NCBI GenBank assembly: GCA_030268105.1
Contig: BSDZ01000004.1
Coordinates: 6,056,001-6,120,000 of the forward strand
Direction: 5' to 3'
DNA: 64,000 bases
Source: Volvox africanus
Taxonomy: Eukaryota > Chlorophyta > Chlorophyceae > Chlamydomonadales > Volvocaceae
A program made the translations under genes and the position numbers. The notes below the pieces were generated by a model, which had not been told where the DNA came from, made no database searches, and saw only the letters and a program-made list of their open reading frames with translations. Shown here piece by piece: positions 44,143 to 56,851 of this stretch (the stretch's first letter is position 1; each line of letters begins with the position of its first letter).

Positions 44143-47100
44143 TTTTATACCTATATGTGGCCGCGAAAGGGATATAAGGAGATGTATTTGCGGAAACACG
44201 CGAAACGAAAACGGAAGGAGCGGCCTGTTGGCATGGCCAGCACGCCGCTTGTTAGGACCACGCTTGCTAACGTTGAGATAGGAATGATATATAATCTATG
44301 GTTTTGTGCTTGATTCATTTTTCATAAATTGTTACGAGAGCGACGAGCGGCGAAAGGTGTGTATGTCATGCGCGAGGTTCGGCGCGGCTGCCTTCGTCTA
44401 TGTCCACCTAGCAATCTGCAGTTGAAGATCTTTAATGCCTCTAATACATAGCATCTTTAAAAAAGCTATCTACAATAATATTAAACGATTGGGGTTCAAA
44501 AAACTCTTACCTGGGTAGCAGGCCTTTCGCATGTCCACATCCGACTGGAGCGACCACAGAACGCAGCAGCAGCTCAAGCTGCCGACAATCAATAATTTCA
44601 ATTAATCAGAGCTTGTGATTATGTAAAATGTGCTTTTGTTGTTGCTGTGGTTGTGAGGATATGCTTACTCTTATGAATGATAGGGCGATAATGGAAGCAC
44701 TCTATATCCTATACTCAGTGTCCTAGTTAATTTTCGATTTGTGAAAGTGAATTTTGTCAGTGTGCCGTTTCGGGAGGCTAAGGAACAGGAGTGGGCATGT
44801 TGTACGGCAATCGACTCTGTACGAGTTTGACTCTTTCAGTATAAGCTCGAGTTACGTTGGAATATAAAATGTTAATAGAATAATTATTTATATTATATTA
44901 TTTTGCTTATTAGTTTTAGGGGGTAGGGTGAGTGGTAGTGAGTCAGACTGTACTGGGCGGAGAAGCAAGCGAAGGTACTGCTTACGATATACGAAATGAC
45001 GATAGGAACTATTAGACCAATATAGCGCAATAATTCAAAATGATTAACATTTTGTGTTGGATGTATCGCGAGGCTATCGGTATTGCACGTGTACTTGCGC
45101 AAAGCAACGCCCATAGATAGTTTGCAACGCGCCAGGAATCTCTTGTCATGCAGACATGCGATAATGAAGTAGATATATTTAATTGTTTGATTGGCTAGGA
45201 AACCTTAGAATGCAAGGCCAGATGAATGCAATATTACCATGCCGGAAGCCGAAGCACTGTGAAGCTAATCGGAGCTTCAGGATGCGATTTTTCAAAAGCT
45301 GTGTTTCAGAGAATATACATATTACAATATTTATCATCATCCGAGGTGATCACTCGCCGCACAAGCAAAATGGACACCAGTCACCCCAGGAACACTAAAG
45401 ATGCAACAAGGGTCTGAAGAAGCTGGAGACCTCTGAACGGCCACCAAACCACAATGCAAAAATTTATCGTCGTTGAGATTATGTTCAGGCGACGTGCAAA
45501 GGTGCATTAGTACCTAGCTTAGCGATCGGTATTCCGCGAAGCAGCTCAGTGCGGCTAACGGCTTGTCGTTAACCAAAGAAGCCTTTCGCCATCACCTCAC
45601 ACCACTTTAATACGTCGTGAAGATAACAACAAACCAAAATGTTAAGCTCAGATTTTATAATTAAACAGACATCCTTATTCGCAAGCAGTCGGCCTTGCGA
45701 ACTGCATTGTGACATCCTAGTCACATCCTCATCAACGCCGCGCATAGCTAACGAAAACGCGTTCATTTCTTGAGGAAAAGCTTACTTGTAGTTTTGTTAT
45801 TAATTTCTTTCTTAAACTAATAGTGGCCTTTGGTTCGGTTTGGTCTGTCGGAATGTATGCTGTCTGACATAGGGCATGCCAGCGAGGAAATGCGCAGCCA
45901 CCGGAAGCCCACGAGGATTTCGAGCAAGCAGCCGCAACAACTTAATTCTTTACAATGTGGCTCAGGCACACGTACGCATTTTTTCAAAAGGGATTCCATG
46001 GAAGTACATTTATTGCTGCTAGTCCTTGCTGCGAGTTTCTGCCTCAGGTTCCACGAGTGTCGTCTGCGGCAGCTGAAACCGATTTTCAGCCGTCAGACTC
46101 TTTGACGATAGTTCTTAAACTGCAAAAGTCCAACAGGTCTTAGTCCTCTCATCTCACAGACGCTTGCCAGTTAGCAGAAGCCCGTCAAGTAATGCGCTGT
46201 GTAACGGACCAACTAGGGCATAGAGCGAAAAGGCTCTCAGCTCCGTACCTTCTGTACCTCCATGAGCATAGAGCAACAAACTGCAGCAAAACCACAAAGG
46301 GCAAATAAAGCAGGCACCTTGCAGCAATTTTGCACCAACTAACGAATGCACACGTCATAGTGGCGGTGATGCGCTCCCGCCTTTCCTATATCTTCTCTTG
46401 CAGACGCGGTGGCAGGGGTCACGGAACTTATGTTAGCTGAGTTAGTTGGAAAGCAAATGACCCAGATGCGGTTTGCTGGCCCACCTACCTACCTACGCTG
46501 CGTGCAGCCATTTACATAAAAGAATCGCAGCAGAAGAGGTCCATACATTACGACACTTTAGTGCCGGTTACATTCAATTAAAAATACTATCAGCTTGCTA
46601 TTGTCGTATGCACGCACGTCAACACTGCCCAGAGAGAACTGCTCACGTACGCTGCGAGCCAGCACACCAGCTAGCAAGGAGAATAAGGTACGACCGCATC
46701 CGCGCCATGTATTACCAAACAAGGCAGGTAAAGATCATTGGTACATTAATTACGCGCTCATCTTGCAAACAAGTCATGGTCTAATGGGAACGTGTTTCGT
46801 TGCGAACATAAACCTACCCCTACCTTCCAAGTCTTCGAAATAGACCCATCAATACCAACGGCCCGACAAAGCCCACTGCCTTTGCGGCTGCAGACCACGC
46901 TCCACCCTACGTAGCACTTCCGTCCCGTCTTCAATAATTTCATCGCCATCGCTCCCCTTTTCGGCGATATCTACCCACGGCTGCCTCCAAAAGCACAACA
47001 CCAACTACATCACGAACCGATAGCCACGGTCCCCTTCCCAACTTTCCTAGCCACGGTCCCCCTCCAAGCTCCTGGAGCTCCAGAGCCTCTCGAGCCCCTA

Positions 47101-48775
47101 GATTTCTGGTGTAGCGGCGACCCTACTTCCCTCTCACGGCCCTCTCTATCTTTTCCAACCCGCCATCTTAGGGCCCCGCTTTGGCCACCGCGCAGAACAT
47201 CTCCCAATTTCACCTTTGCAAGCACCAATACAGTCCCAAAACCCATCCGAAGAAAGCCATTAATGGTATTACCTTCCCGCCTCCCTCCCCCTCTAGCTTC
47301 CTAGGTACTAACCTAGATATCTAGCTGGCGTCAACATTACTCAGGATGCCTCACCCTCGTACCTTGTCCTTCAGCCTCGCAAGCCGCTAACACTACCGTC
47401 TATGAACCGATCATCGGGATATCGCGAGCTATCAAGCAGCAAGAGACGTCCACGCATGAATGGATGCGTGTGCAAGGCCATGTAAATGTATCCTATGACC
47501 CATGACCCTCTAAGTGTATCCTAAACGTCAGCATGTTTCGCCAAACCTCGTCGTGTCCAGGTGTGCCTCCCAACGGACTTAAATACAAAAGTACAGAGAA
47601 TCCAATCGGGAAACTTGCAATCATCGTTCGCGCAGTAACCAATAAAGCTCCGTGCGTGCGTGCGTGGGGTCCGGGGCAACAACTTACCAACGCATCTTAT
47701 TATACCCTCAGAGGTCACCGGGACCAGTATTGTGTGGCTTCGAAAGTCATGGAAGTCGGACCTTGTCGTCGGCTGGGCCCCAGCCAGCATAGCGTGACGG
47801 GTGAGGTTGTCAGATCTCGTTCATCTACTGCCATTCTATCCGCGTGGCGTTCGGCCTAAATAGGAAAGAAGCTTAACTCCAGTTGAGAAAAAGGATAAGG
47901 GAAGGGCAAACAGCCCCCATCGATCTGTCTGTTCATCCATCCATCCATCCATCCATCCATCCATATATTATCATCTTTCTCGGTCCACACATCCACCCCT
48001 AACATCCATTCAACATCCTCCACTCCTTCGCCCTTTTTGTCGTGTGGGCATCACCACCAATAGAACCTCCACCTTCCACACTGCACCCAGCCCTCACCAA
48101 TCCACCCGCCACTGCAGCCATACATTGCCCCCCCCGCCTTCACAGCAAAGAGTACACCGTGAGGCGAAAGTGAGTTCAGGGACTACATACGGACGCACGT
48201 ACGTATGGCATATGGATACAGCACAGTCAGACGCACTGCACCGCAGCATCCTCTGACCGAGCTGCACCCCGTTCCCTCCTCGCGAAAGCATTTTACCACA
48301 CATACACATCTACACATACACGTCTACACATACACATCTACACCTACATAGCTATCCACATCCATATCCACATCCACATTTCGCACAGACTTCGCAGGGT
48401 GGTTGTGGCGGAGGGGGGAGACGAATACACGAGGCATGATACCGCTGTAGGGGCTGCTGTAAAGAATGACTAACCGCGATGGTGGAGGACGACGCGGGGA
48501 GGGAACTCGACTCGATCAAGCTCAGAATCTGTCCCCTACCCCCCGCCGTCAGCCGCAGCCGCCATATGGGATCCGCACACTGGTTTTCGGACCAGCACAG
48601 CACCAGAAACCTCTTGGTCGCGCAGTTGCATAACCACTTTGTGGATATCAACTGTGACGTCTCCGGTTGCGCTCACTTCTGTCGGCGTTCTGTTTGACCA
48701 ACAGAACAGAGATATGTCTTTCGCTGACCTCATCATCAACTGCCCGTTATCTGCCGCCACACGGCCTCCAAACCC
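44143..48775. other. 4.6 kb without a supportable gene
   Basis: It should contain the promoter of the proline-rich protein gene (left end) and the 3' UTR of the TMEM184-like gene (right end). No frame on either strand shows family conservation. A (CATC)n run lies at 47935-47963. Long AT-rich stretches near 44400-45200 look intergenic. Confidence 0.45.
47935..47963 (+). repeat. (CATC)n tetranucleotide repeat
   Basis: About seven CATC units. Confidence 0.9.
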
Positions 48776-51700
48776 CTACACCTCATCCGCGCATCGAGGG
48801 GACAGCAGCGGCTCCTTCAGATTCTCACCGACGGCGACAGGGACCACGGCCGCGGCGGCGACGGCGACGGCGACGGAGGACGAAGAGCTGGCAGACCTGC
48901 CGCCGCTGCCCCCGACGGCAGGCCACGCCGCCACGGCGGCCGATGTCTCCGCCGCTGGGCTGATACCATCGGGACTGCTGCTGCCAGTGCTCCTGCCTCC
49001 GCCGCCTCCGCCACCTGCTCCTGAACTCGATGTGAAAGATGTGGGTCTCAAAAGCACGCCCCCTGCCGCCACCTGCTCCTCGTCGTCGGTCAATCTGCCG
49101 CCAGGACTCCTGAGCAGGTTGGGGGGTGGGGGGAACGAACGGCAACGAAAACATCACAAGGGTTGGTTCATAGCTATAGAGGGACCGAGGGAGAGAGGGG
49201 GAGGGATCAAATCTTGGATGTTGTTTTTTGAATGCCTTTTTTTTCCGATCACTACGCCCCACTGAGCACAGGCACAGACTATGACCGTCATTGAGCGCTC
49301 CGAAGACGCCTTCCTCCTCCAGACCGATGATCAAAATCAGTGACATATACCCGGTCGCCCTGTTTTTGCTGCTATTTTAAGTAAAATTATTATTGTTTTG
49401 TTACTACTACTATGATTGTTACTTTTGTTTTTTATTTGAAATGTATACTTTTTCCTTGTTACTTATTTTAAACTGAAAAATAGCATGACATTGGTCAGAG
49501 GACACGACTGTGGGAGGGCGACGTAATACCCACTCCGCACTCTCCCGCTGCGTACCCCTTTCCAGCCACCGTGAAGAGCTTTCTCGTGCTCGCCAGCCCC
49601 CGAGCCGCCTTCTTGACCGCCCGCTTGGGCGCCTCCACCACCGCTGAGGCGGCAGAGGTCACGTGCTCCTCCATCACCTGAAGGCCAATATCAACTTTAT
49701 TATTATTATTATTATTGAATCATATTATCATTATCATTATTATTACTACTACTATTATTATAATAAATTATTTGTATTTTTATTCATTGATATTGTTTTT
49801 TATGATTAATATAATATTTATTAATAATGTTATTATATTATTGTTATTGTTGTTGTTATCAATAATGTTAATAAAGAGCAGTAAGCGAGGGGTTTATGAA
49901 TTGGTTAAGGCTCAGATGGGCAGGGCAATTGAGCAAGAACGGGCCAATCAGGGACGCGACTTTCATTCCACTGCGACAGCCAGTTGCTGCTTGGTTGGTT
50001 TGATGTCGCAGCCTGAGACGGACGGGCGGACCGTCCCACACACAAGGTCATCCCACGCAAGGGTGCAGCCTGGGCCCGAATGAATGGCGGTTTCCGAGCT
50101 ACACAGCCAGGAACACCATCACTCACCAGGAACACTATCAGGCGCGGCAGCCCTGGGCACGGTGTGCACGTATCATACACGCACAAACATCCACATCCAC
50201 ATATCACATATCACATACGCACGCGGCGGGAGGGAGGGCTAAGGAAACCCCCCGAGACTCACCCGACCGACGTCGTCCACGACGTCTCGAAGGTTGAAGA
50301 TGTGGAGCACGTTGGCGAAGAACCCGGCGGAGTAGCCCGCGCTCATGTAGTCCTGCAACAGAAGCAGATACCGCAACCCTTCACCATTAAACTGCCAACC
50401 ATGAACTGCCAACCGGCATGGACCCAGATCGGCACTATCTGGGCTCGAAATCACCCCTCTTTCCACACACACCCCACTACCGCATGGACCCAGACCTGAG
50501 TGAGAGGCCCCCCTGCCTCTGGAAACCCCCTCACGGTCCCACCACCCGCCCCGCAGCTCCAGTCCTGTGCCTCCCTGTCCACGGCATGGGGTCCTGCCTG
50601 CCTGCCCGCTGATCTCCTCCAACCCACCCCTCTTGGCGACCCCGCCGATCACACCCTGGACGTCAAGCCCGCATCCCAGCCCTGATGCCCGGTCCAAGCT
50701 GCGCCGCATACCCGGGGCGGAAAGGCATATGCGTGCGCCAGCGCTGCCAAAAACATCTCTATGCAAATTAAGAAGTCCTGGATGCCGAAGAAATGAATGG
50801 GCAGGGCAGGGCAGGTAGTGTTGGGGTTATGTACGTACCTAAGTACAGACCGAGAGACAGGTAAAGAGAGAGAGAGAGAGAGAGAGACGAGACAGAGACA
50901 CAGACACAGACACAGACCGAGAGACAGGTAAAGGTGAAGCGCCGCACTTGGGATGTTCGTCTGCTTGCCTTCAGGGGACTGGAAAATCGGAAATGGCACC
51001 TAGGCACTTGCAAGTACAGCGCCAGGTTGGGAGTCTTGGGCTGATCGCCCCGAATGAGGTTGAGAGCGGAAGTCCTCTGCGAAAAAGCTCGTACCGTACG
51101 TACGGCAGTCATGAACGGATTTGCGCACTTATCAGCGCCAGGGAGGGCAGTGGCTGTTTTCCAGGTCGTGCCGGCGGCTCCGTCCCTCATTCGTGGTAAT
51201 TCACTGTATTCGACCCACCTGCAGGCCAGACGCCACGTTCCGTGTGTCGTACCAAGATTCTTGTCGTATAACGCCCGCGTACACAAGGATTGCGATGGCA
51301 ATGCTCTGTCCCCGCGGTGTAAGTTGTTGGGGATGGCGGGCCGATGAGGAACAGGGGTGCGCGTGAGCGTGTAAGGAAACCCATCACCGAACAGAAAAAT
51401 CCCATGCGCGGAGGGGAGGGGAGTGGAGGGGTGTGGAGTGGAGTGGAGGGGAAGGGACGGGTATGATAAATAACGGGGCCGGAGGTACAGGACCCCTCCA
51501 TACTCGAGCCACTTTGCAATATCTGGAAGTTGTAAGTTACCTGATGGCGACGTCGAAAGAGAGAAGCACTCTCGAGTGGCAGCTTCTTGAATGTAACATC
51601 GACGAACTGGTGACGGCGAGATCTAGCTGGCTGTCCTATGGGTCTAACCTTTCATCGCTAGGTTTCCCCCACATAGACACACACATAGACACACATACGC

Positions 51701-54290
51701 GAACATGGGCGTGATTGAAGAACACTACAGCTAAGGGACCTAAGGGGCTTTCCCGTCAACGACACACACAGATATGGTCCACAACAGACACACAGACACA
51801 CGCAGATGTCCTCAGTCCCAGAAGGTTCGCATGTGCCCACCCACATGCGGGGTTGTCAACCCGAGCCATCGCTGGCGAGTTGTTTGTTGTACTGGATACT
51901 GGGACTTACACGTCTGTAGCTGAGACACTTCCACACGCAACAGAAAACCCCCACAGAAACACAAAGGAAATAACCGGCACGGCGCCGTACAAGGTACGAC
52001 CTCACCTGCCAAAACGTGACGAAGATGACGGCCTTAATGCACAGGAACTTCGACAGCGGACGAATGGGCGCCAGCTCCGAATGCATGGCATTGTACAACA
52101 TCACCAGGCAGTACAGCGCCCACAACTGCATACACACATACGTACACACATTCATGTAGGCAGCAGTTGCGGCTTGTAAATTATTTATGCATTTGGAGTC
52201 AGTTGGGAGTTCGGAATTGGAATTTTGTTCCTTGTATTGTTCACTTCATCACTTTAGGAATACAAAATCATATTCCATATCACACGTTTTTGTCGAATTT
52301 TCTTCCCGGCTTCAAGACCTCAGCAGACCACACAGCACGACACACGACACACGACACACGACACACGACACACGACACAGCACTACATACCCACCTGAGA
52401 GAAATTGGTCACTGCAGCCAGATAGACGTAACTCTTCTTAAAATCGATTTGGCCCCTGTCGTACATCCCGAATATGTCCGTTATGAAGGCCAGCGCTGTA
52501 CAGACGGGGCGGATGATAACGAAATTCAGAACGCCCTGAGCCGCGCGGAAGAGAGCGCGCACGCGGATGGGGGGAGGGACAGAGAGAGAGCGAGAGAGAG
52601 ATGGTATTTGACGGAATTTTGGAGGTGAGTGGTAATACGTGAGAAGCTCAAGGGACAGAGCCGGGCGATACTGGATTGTGCTGCTGACGACCGCAAAGCC
52701 ACGCATGGGCGCAGCGGCAACGAAACCCTGAGCCTAAACCCTGAGCCTAAGTCCACTCAATCCAATCGTCCGAGAGGACCTGCCGCGTCCTGTGCGATTG
52801 TGTATGTCTCTCCCCTGACTTTCCCCCAAGTTCCCGTGTGAAACCCTCTGTCTCGCACTCCCCCGCGCTTCACCCCCTCTCCAAAACTCATTTCCCCTGT
52901 CAGATGAAGCCGCGAAAGCTTTTCCCCCTGCTTCACCGGAGCGCACCTTCCTGCACTCCCACAGATAGCGTGTTCCCATGTCCCAGGGCCGTAGCAGCCA
53001 CCGAGCAATACACAGGTGCTGCACCTGGGGCTTCTCCCGCATGTGGTCCTCCAAGTTGGGGTACTTTTCCTACGAATCACTCGGGCAAAGGCAATAGTTG
53101 GGCTGCAACATGCTTAAGGGAAACGTTCAGCTGCAACATTCTCTGTTCATATTCTCAATATGACCTAACCACAAACTGCCCGCCATATTGGTGTGACCCA
53201 ACCATTCCATACCACCCCTAACCAACTCCCCAACTAAATAACTGTACCTGCAAAAATGCCATGAGATAGGCCAGAAAGGAATAAACGACAAACGCCTCAT
53301 AGCACTCCCGGATGGGATCCAGGTACTCGCGCGCCTGGAGTTTTGGATTTGGATTCAGAACTTAGATTTTGGTTGAGATTCGAATTGCTGAATTTGGATT
53401 CAACATGTTATATGGATTTAGATTGGAATGGGTTTTGAATTAGTTAACGACAACGGCATGATTGCGACCTGCATCCCGAGCCGAACGTGTCCGGCGAACG
53501 TCCAGAGCCGTTAATTCTGCGTTGGTTATCGGCTCCTTAGCCTGTAAACAAAGCCCACTCTACCTCCGCCGTTTAACTGCAGCTCCTGTTGTAAGACAAC
53601 CCGACATACTCTTTGCATCCGTGTTGGTATTCCCGTACAAAGTTGAATGCACTTCGCAGAGCTGTATGTGGCCCTGCCTGAAAGCTTCTTAGGGCCTTCA
53701 CTCATTTGCCTCCTTACCTTTGCGAAGCGCAAGGCCAACCAGGCGTCGACGGCGTAGATGGGCACCATGAGCAGGATCCGGATCACGTGTTTTTGAAGGT
53801 GCGGCTGCGTGTAGTACTCCGTGTGCAGAGCAATCTGCGCGCGGAGAATATACTTACAAGGGTGATGCCATGTGGGTTTCGGCCGCAGTGCAGCAATTAG
53901 AGTGGGAAGCGTGTCTTGTCACAGACCAAGATCGATGGCCCGTTTTATTGGGCGGGGTTGCAATCCGCCCAGAGGTTCAGAGTGTGCGATGCGGCACAGG
54001 GAAAAGTAGAAAAGCACTATCTGAGGCTCACCTCGTAAATGGAGATAGGGACAGACAGGATAGCGAAGATGCCGCCGATGAACCACGCTGTGGATTGTTC
54101 GATTGTGCCGTTGAATGGGTAGTGCCAATCGGTTAGCACGGTGTCAGAGGCGTTCTCACAACTAACCGTCGGTTAGGCGCAGATTTCCGAATATTCCGCA
54201 CCTTGGCGATGAACATCGTAATGAATTCTTTGAAATTCCCAAACCAAAAGCGGCAGTGCCATTAACGTCAAGAAACATAAGGTGAGCCAT
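48776..54290 (-). CDS. TMEM184 / Ost-alpha (DUF300) family multi-pass membrane protein
   Basis: Twelve exons, read downward: 54202-54290, 54032-54161, 53718-53834, 53248-53334, 52947-53069, 52395-52535, 52006-52125, 51219-51305, 50712-50777, 50263-50352, 49556-49677, 48776-49109; all GT-AG and in phase, 501 residues. The family has seven membrane segments and includes organic solute transporter alpha. In plants its members sit in endomembranes; a transport role here is inferred. Seen: [18 protein letters not shown] (TM1); [20 protein letters not shown] (TM2, a family hallmark); [17 protein letters not shown] (TM3); [46 protein letters not shown] then [17 protein letters not shown] (the second hallmark); and [19 protein letters not shown]. 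The tail (after about residue 365) is Ala/Gly/Ser-rich and cytosolic. Exon 1 is tentative: it fits phase and splice signals but has no family conservation. Confidence 0.92.
52331..52380 (+). repeat. (ACACACG)n-like repeat
   Basis: About seven copies of CACGACA/CACACGA in the short intron between exons 6 and 7 of the TMEM184-like gene. Confidence 0.85.
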
Positions 54291-54794
54291 AGCTACGGAA
54301 GCGAAGACAGGCAAGACGCGTTTAGCAGAACGTCTTAATGAATAATTATTGAACGTTTCGATTGTTGTAATAACCTCACCAGGCGAAAGTACCGACGGAC
54401 GGGCCACGCCATGAGTTTTCCCCGCGATAGAAATGAAACAGCTTGCAACGAGCGCGATGATTGCGTGCAGAAGTTGTCTGGAGCATGCAATATATGTCCA
54501 AATTTTAATGTAGTAAATCTATCATGAAACTCTTTCACAAGAGGTTTTGCCCGTTACAAACATATATCCGTACGGCATCGCCGACGTTAAATTCCGCGCG
54601 TCCGAAAGCATCGGTTAAAAAGAGTAGTGGGTGTTGTACTAAAGATTGTGATTAAGATAAGGTGTGTTTGCGGAGGTGTAATTGACGTCAGGTTTGACTG
54701 CCGTTGACGGGTATGCTCTGTCACGACTCCGTCCGTACATTGCGCGTGCGGACCCTGGGCCACGAGGACCCTAGCCTGATCCAACTATCCGGGG

Positions 54795-54885
54795 ATGTCC
54801 TCTGCTGCAACGGCAACTTTCGAGTTTCAACTAGATAATGACCTAGGAAGCTCCCGTGACATGAAATTCATTACCAAATTTGCTG
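54795..54885 (+). CDS. Orphan first-exon candidate
   Basis: ATG followed by 30 codons (MSSAATATFEFQLDNDLG and on), ending at a good GTATGT donor in phase 1. The composition is protein-like, but no following exon in a matching phase was recognised before the dynamin-like gene, and no family was recognised. It may be the start of a decayed gene or a chance frame. Confidence 0.25.
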
Positions 54886-55474
54886 GTATGTACGGAAGCT
54901 GTAGCATGCTGCTTGAACGCTGCTTGGTACGCACTAGCATTTTGCTACCATCATCTTTGACACGTTCCTTCCAACTTTCAATCTTGCCAGCTAATCACAA
55001 AGTGACATACACGGGAGGCAATCGGTTTCACGCATAGTAGTAAATTACATTGAATTACTTCCCTTAACGAGCAACGCATCCAGAAGTCACTATAATCGAC
55101 ATCACCAAGAACACTGGTCGATCACGACTACTATATCGGTTATTCACCAACCAGTGAAATACGCCTCACAAGCACCCAACCCAGACACAATTATGTCCAG
55201 CCGAGTTCCCATCCGTACTCAATGAACAAACTATAAAGGCCCTGCTGGGAGTTATGACGTTCAAGCCTTCGCTCCGCCTTTCATGGTAGGACTACTAGGT
55301 ACATTGGAATTAATAGCTTTTCGTCCTTCGGACCTGCCAGCACATGATGGAGCACCGCCGTCAGGGAAAGTCGATGCCCAGTGTGCTTGGCCACGTGCGC
55401 GATCATAACCAAATCTTCAAACCGTACCCAGGATGATGAAAATACGGTGAATGAGAACCATGCATATGTCTGGC

Positions 55475-55525
55475 CGTCTAAAGGAGCAGATGGACAAGGG
55501 CCTCATCGCTCCCTCACGTTGGCCA
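55475..55525 (+). mobile_element. Decayed Ty3/Gypsy-type reverse transcriptase fragment
   Basis: A short frame with LKEQMDKGLIAPSRWP matches the conserved 'L..ll..G.I.PS.SP' block that opens the reverse transcriptase of LTR retrotransposons. The frame is broken by a stop straight after, and neighbouring sequence keeps no further motif. Ends and LTRs were not found. Confidence 0.45.
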
Positions 55526-56851
55526 TAGTGTGCGCAAGATGTTGCTGTCGCACCTAAGGTCGGGCAGTAAAGCGGTCATAGGAACGCTATAACGCCTTTA
55601 TGAGGGTGCCTTGCAAGCCTCTATCAGTAAGATTTGAGTAACACTTCCCCTTCCACCCGCTATTGCTTTCCTCTCTCCCATTCCTGGGGTTGTGTACACT
55701 GTAATGTCCTGTCAGACCAGGTTTAAGGCAACAATTCAACAGCCAAGGATGGCCTCAACGCCGCCCTGATGATGGTCTGCTCACTCTTGCGCTGTATAAA
55801 CAGTCGAGGGCCTGAATATAGCACCCTCGCCCCTATATTCAGCGCTGAGAACCCGCCTTTCCACTTTAAGTCGTTGCCCAACGTAGCGCACTTACCAGCG
55901 TTCCAATCTTCAAGGCCTTTAATCGTGGTGCTAACGGCTTCCTGGACGCCACGACCTACCCAACCTGCAAGCGAAATTGGAGCCAGGGGCGGCGACGGCG
56001 CCCCAAAGCAAACGCACCTGAACCCCACCGTCTAGTTATTTCCATATGCTACGACTATCAATATACACGACATGTAAAAATGATGCGGTCAAGGATTACT
56101 TTAGGGAAGCCGCACAGCATGGCTCCTGCGCTATAACTGGCGAACCGCCAACGCAGCACGCACTTTGCTCTCCTTTGTTCCCTCTCCGACCACGGTGAGC
56201 AGGTTGCTTGATAGAAATCTTACTACCTCCGAAGAAACGGATAATGAAGAGTGGTCTGACGCTGGCGGCGCTGGGACGGCTCCGCCGGCCATTGTAGGGC
56301 CGCAATATCAATCGGCGCAAAAATCCACTCCCTGGAGAACAGAGTAACATGTGACGCTAAGGATTATTGCAAATCCTTCCTCACATTCGCGAACGCAGTG
56401 CTGTGCGCGAAGGTGCATAATTGGATCAGTCGCAGAGTGAGGGAAGATCTATGGGCTAAGTAAAAAGCAAACTGATAGTAGTAAGTTATGGGTCAGACAT
56501 TGGCGGCTGGAAGGAGATCGGCTGTAGTCTCAGCGAAGCGAAGAAACAGTATGTGTATTTCTGCCTTCGTGGCTGCCTGGCAGTTAACTAATTGCATGTA
56601 TTAACATTACCTTGACCAAGTTGAACGCAACGAGGATTTTATACATTTACGAAAATACGGAAGAAAACTGCCGTGGAACTAGCCGTGGCAATTATGTCCT
56701 TTGAGCGTTAGAGCCGTCCACTTCATCTTTGTTGTGCAGGTATTTTTGTTTCCTGTACCAACTCGTACTTTTGGGGATTGGGATGTCAGTTAGTGCAACG
56801 TTCATGACAGGTTGAGCCACCTTCACCAGTGACTTGAGTCAGCGCAGCGCA

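Larger units (their letters stand above)
54291..56851. other. Divergent intergenic region with transposon debris
   Basis: It separates the TMEM184-like start (minus) from the dynamin-like start (plus). Apart from the orphan exon candidate and the reverse-transcriptase fragment listed separately, nothing coding was seen. In particular no dynamin GTPase motif (P-loop GxxxxGKS, DTPG, TKLD) was found on the plus strand. Confidence 0.55.

Noticed and set aside
46977..47260. Minus-strand frame with Arg/Gly-rich peptide (47010-47246)
   Set aside because: Low complexity, no recognisable domain, no splice or poly(A) context.
48536..48760. Minus-strand frame beyond the TMEM184-like stop as an extra exon
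   Set aside because: No splice junction in phase is needed, and the peptide has no conservation; it is treated as 3' UTR.
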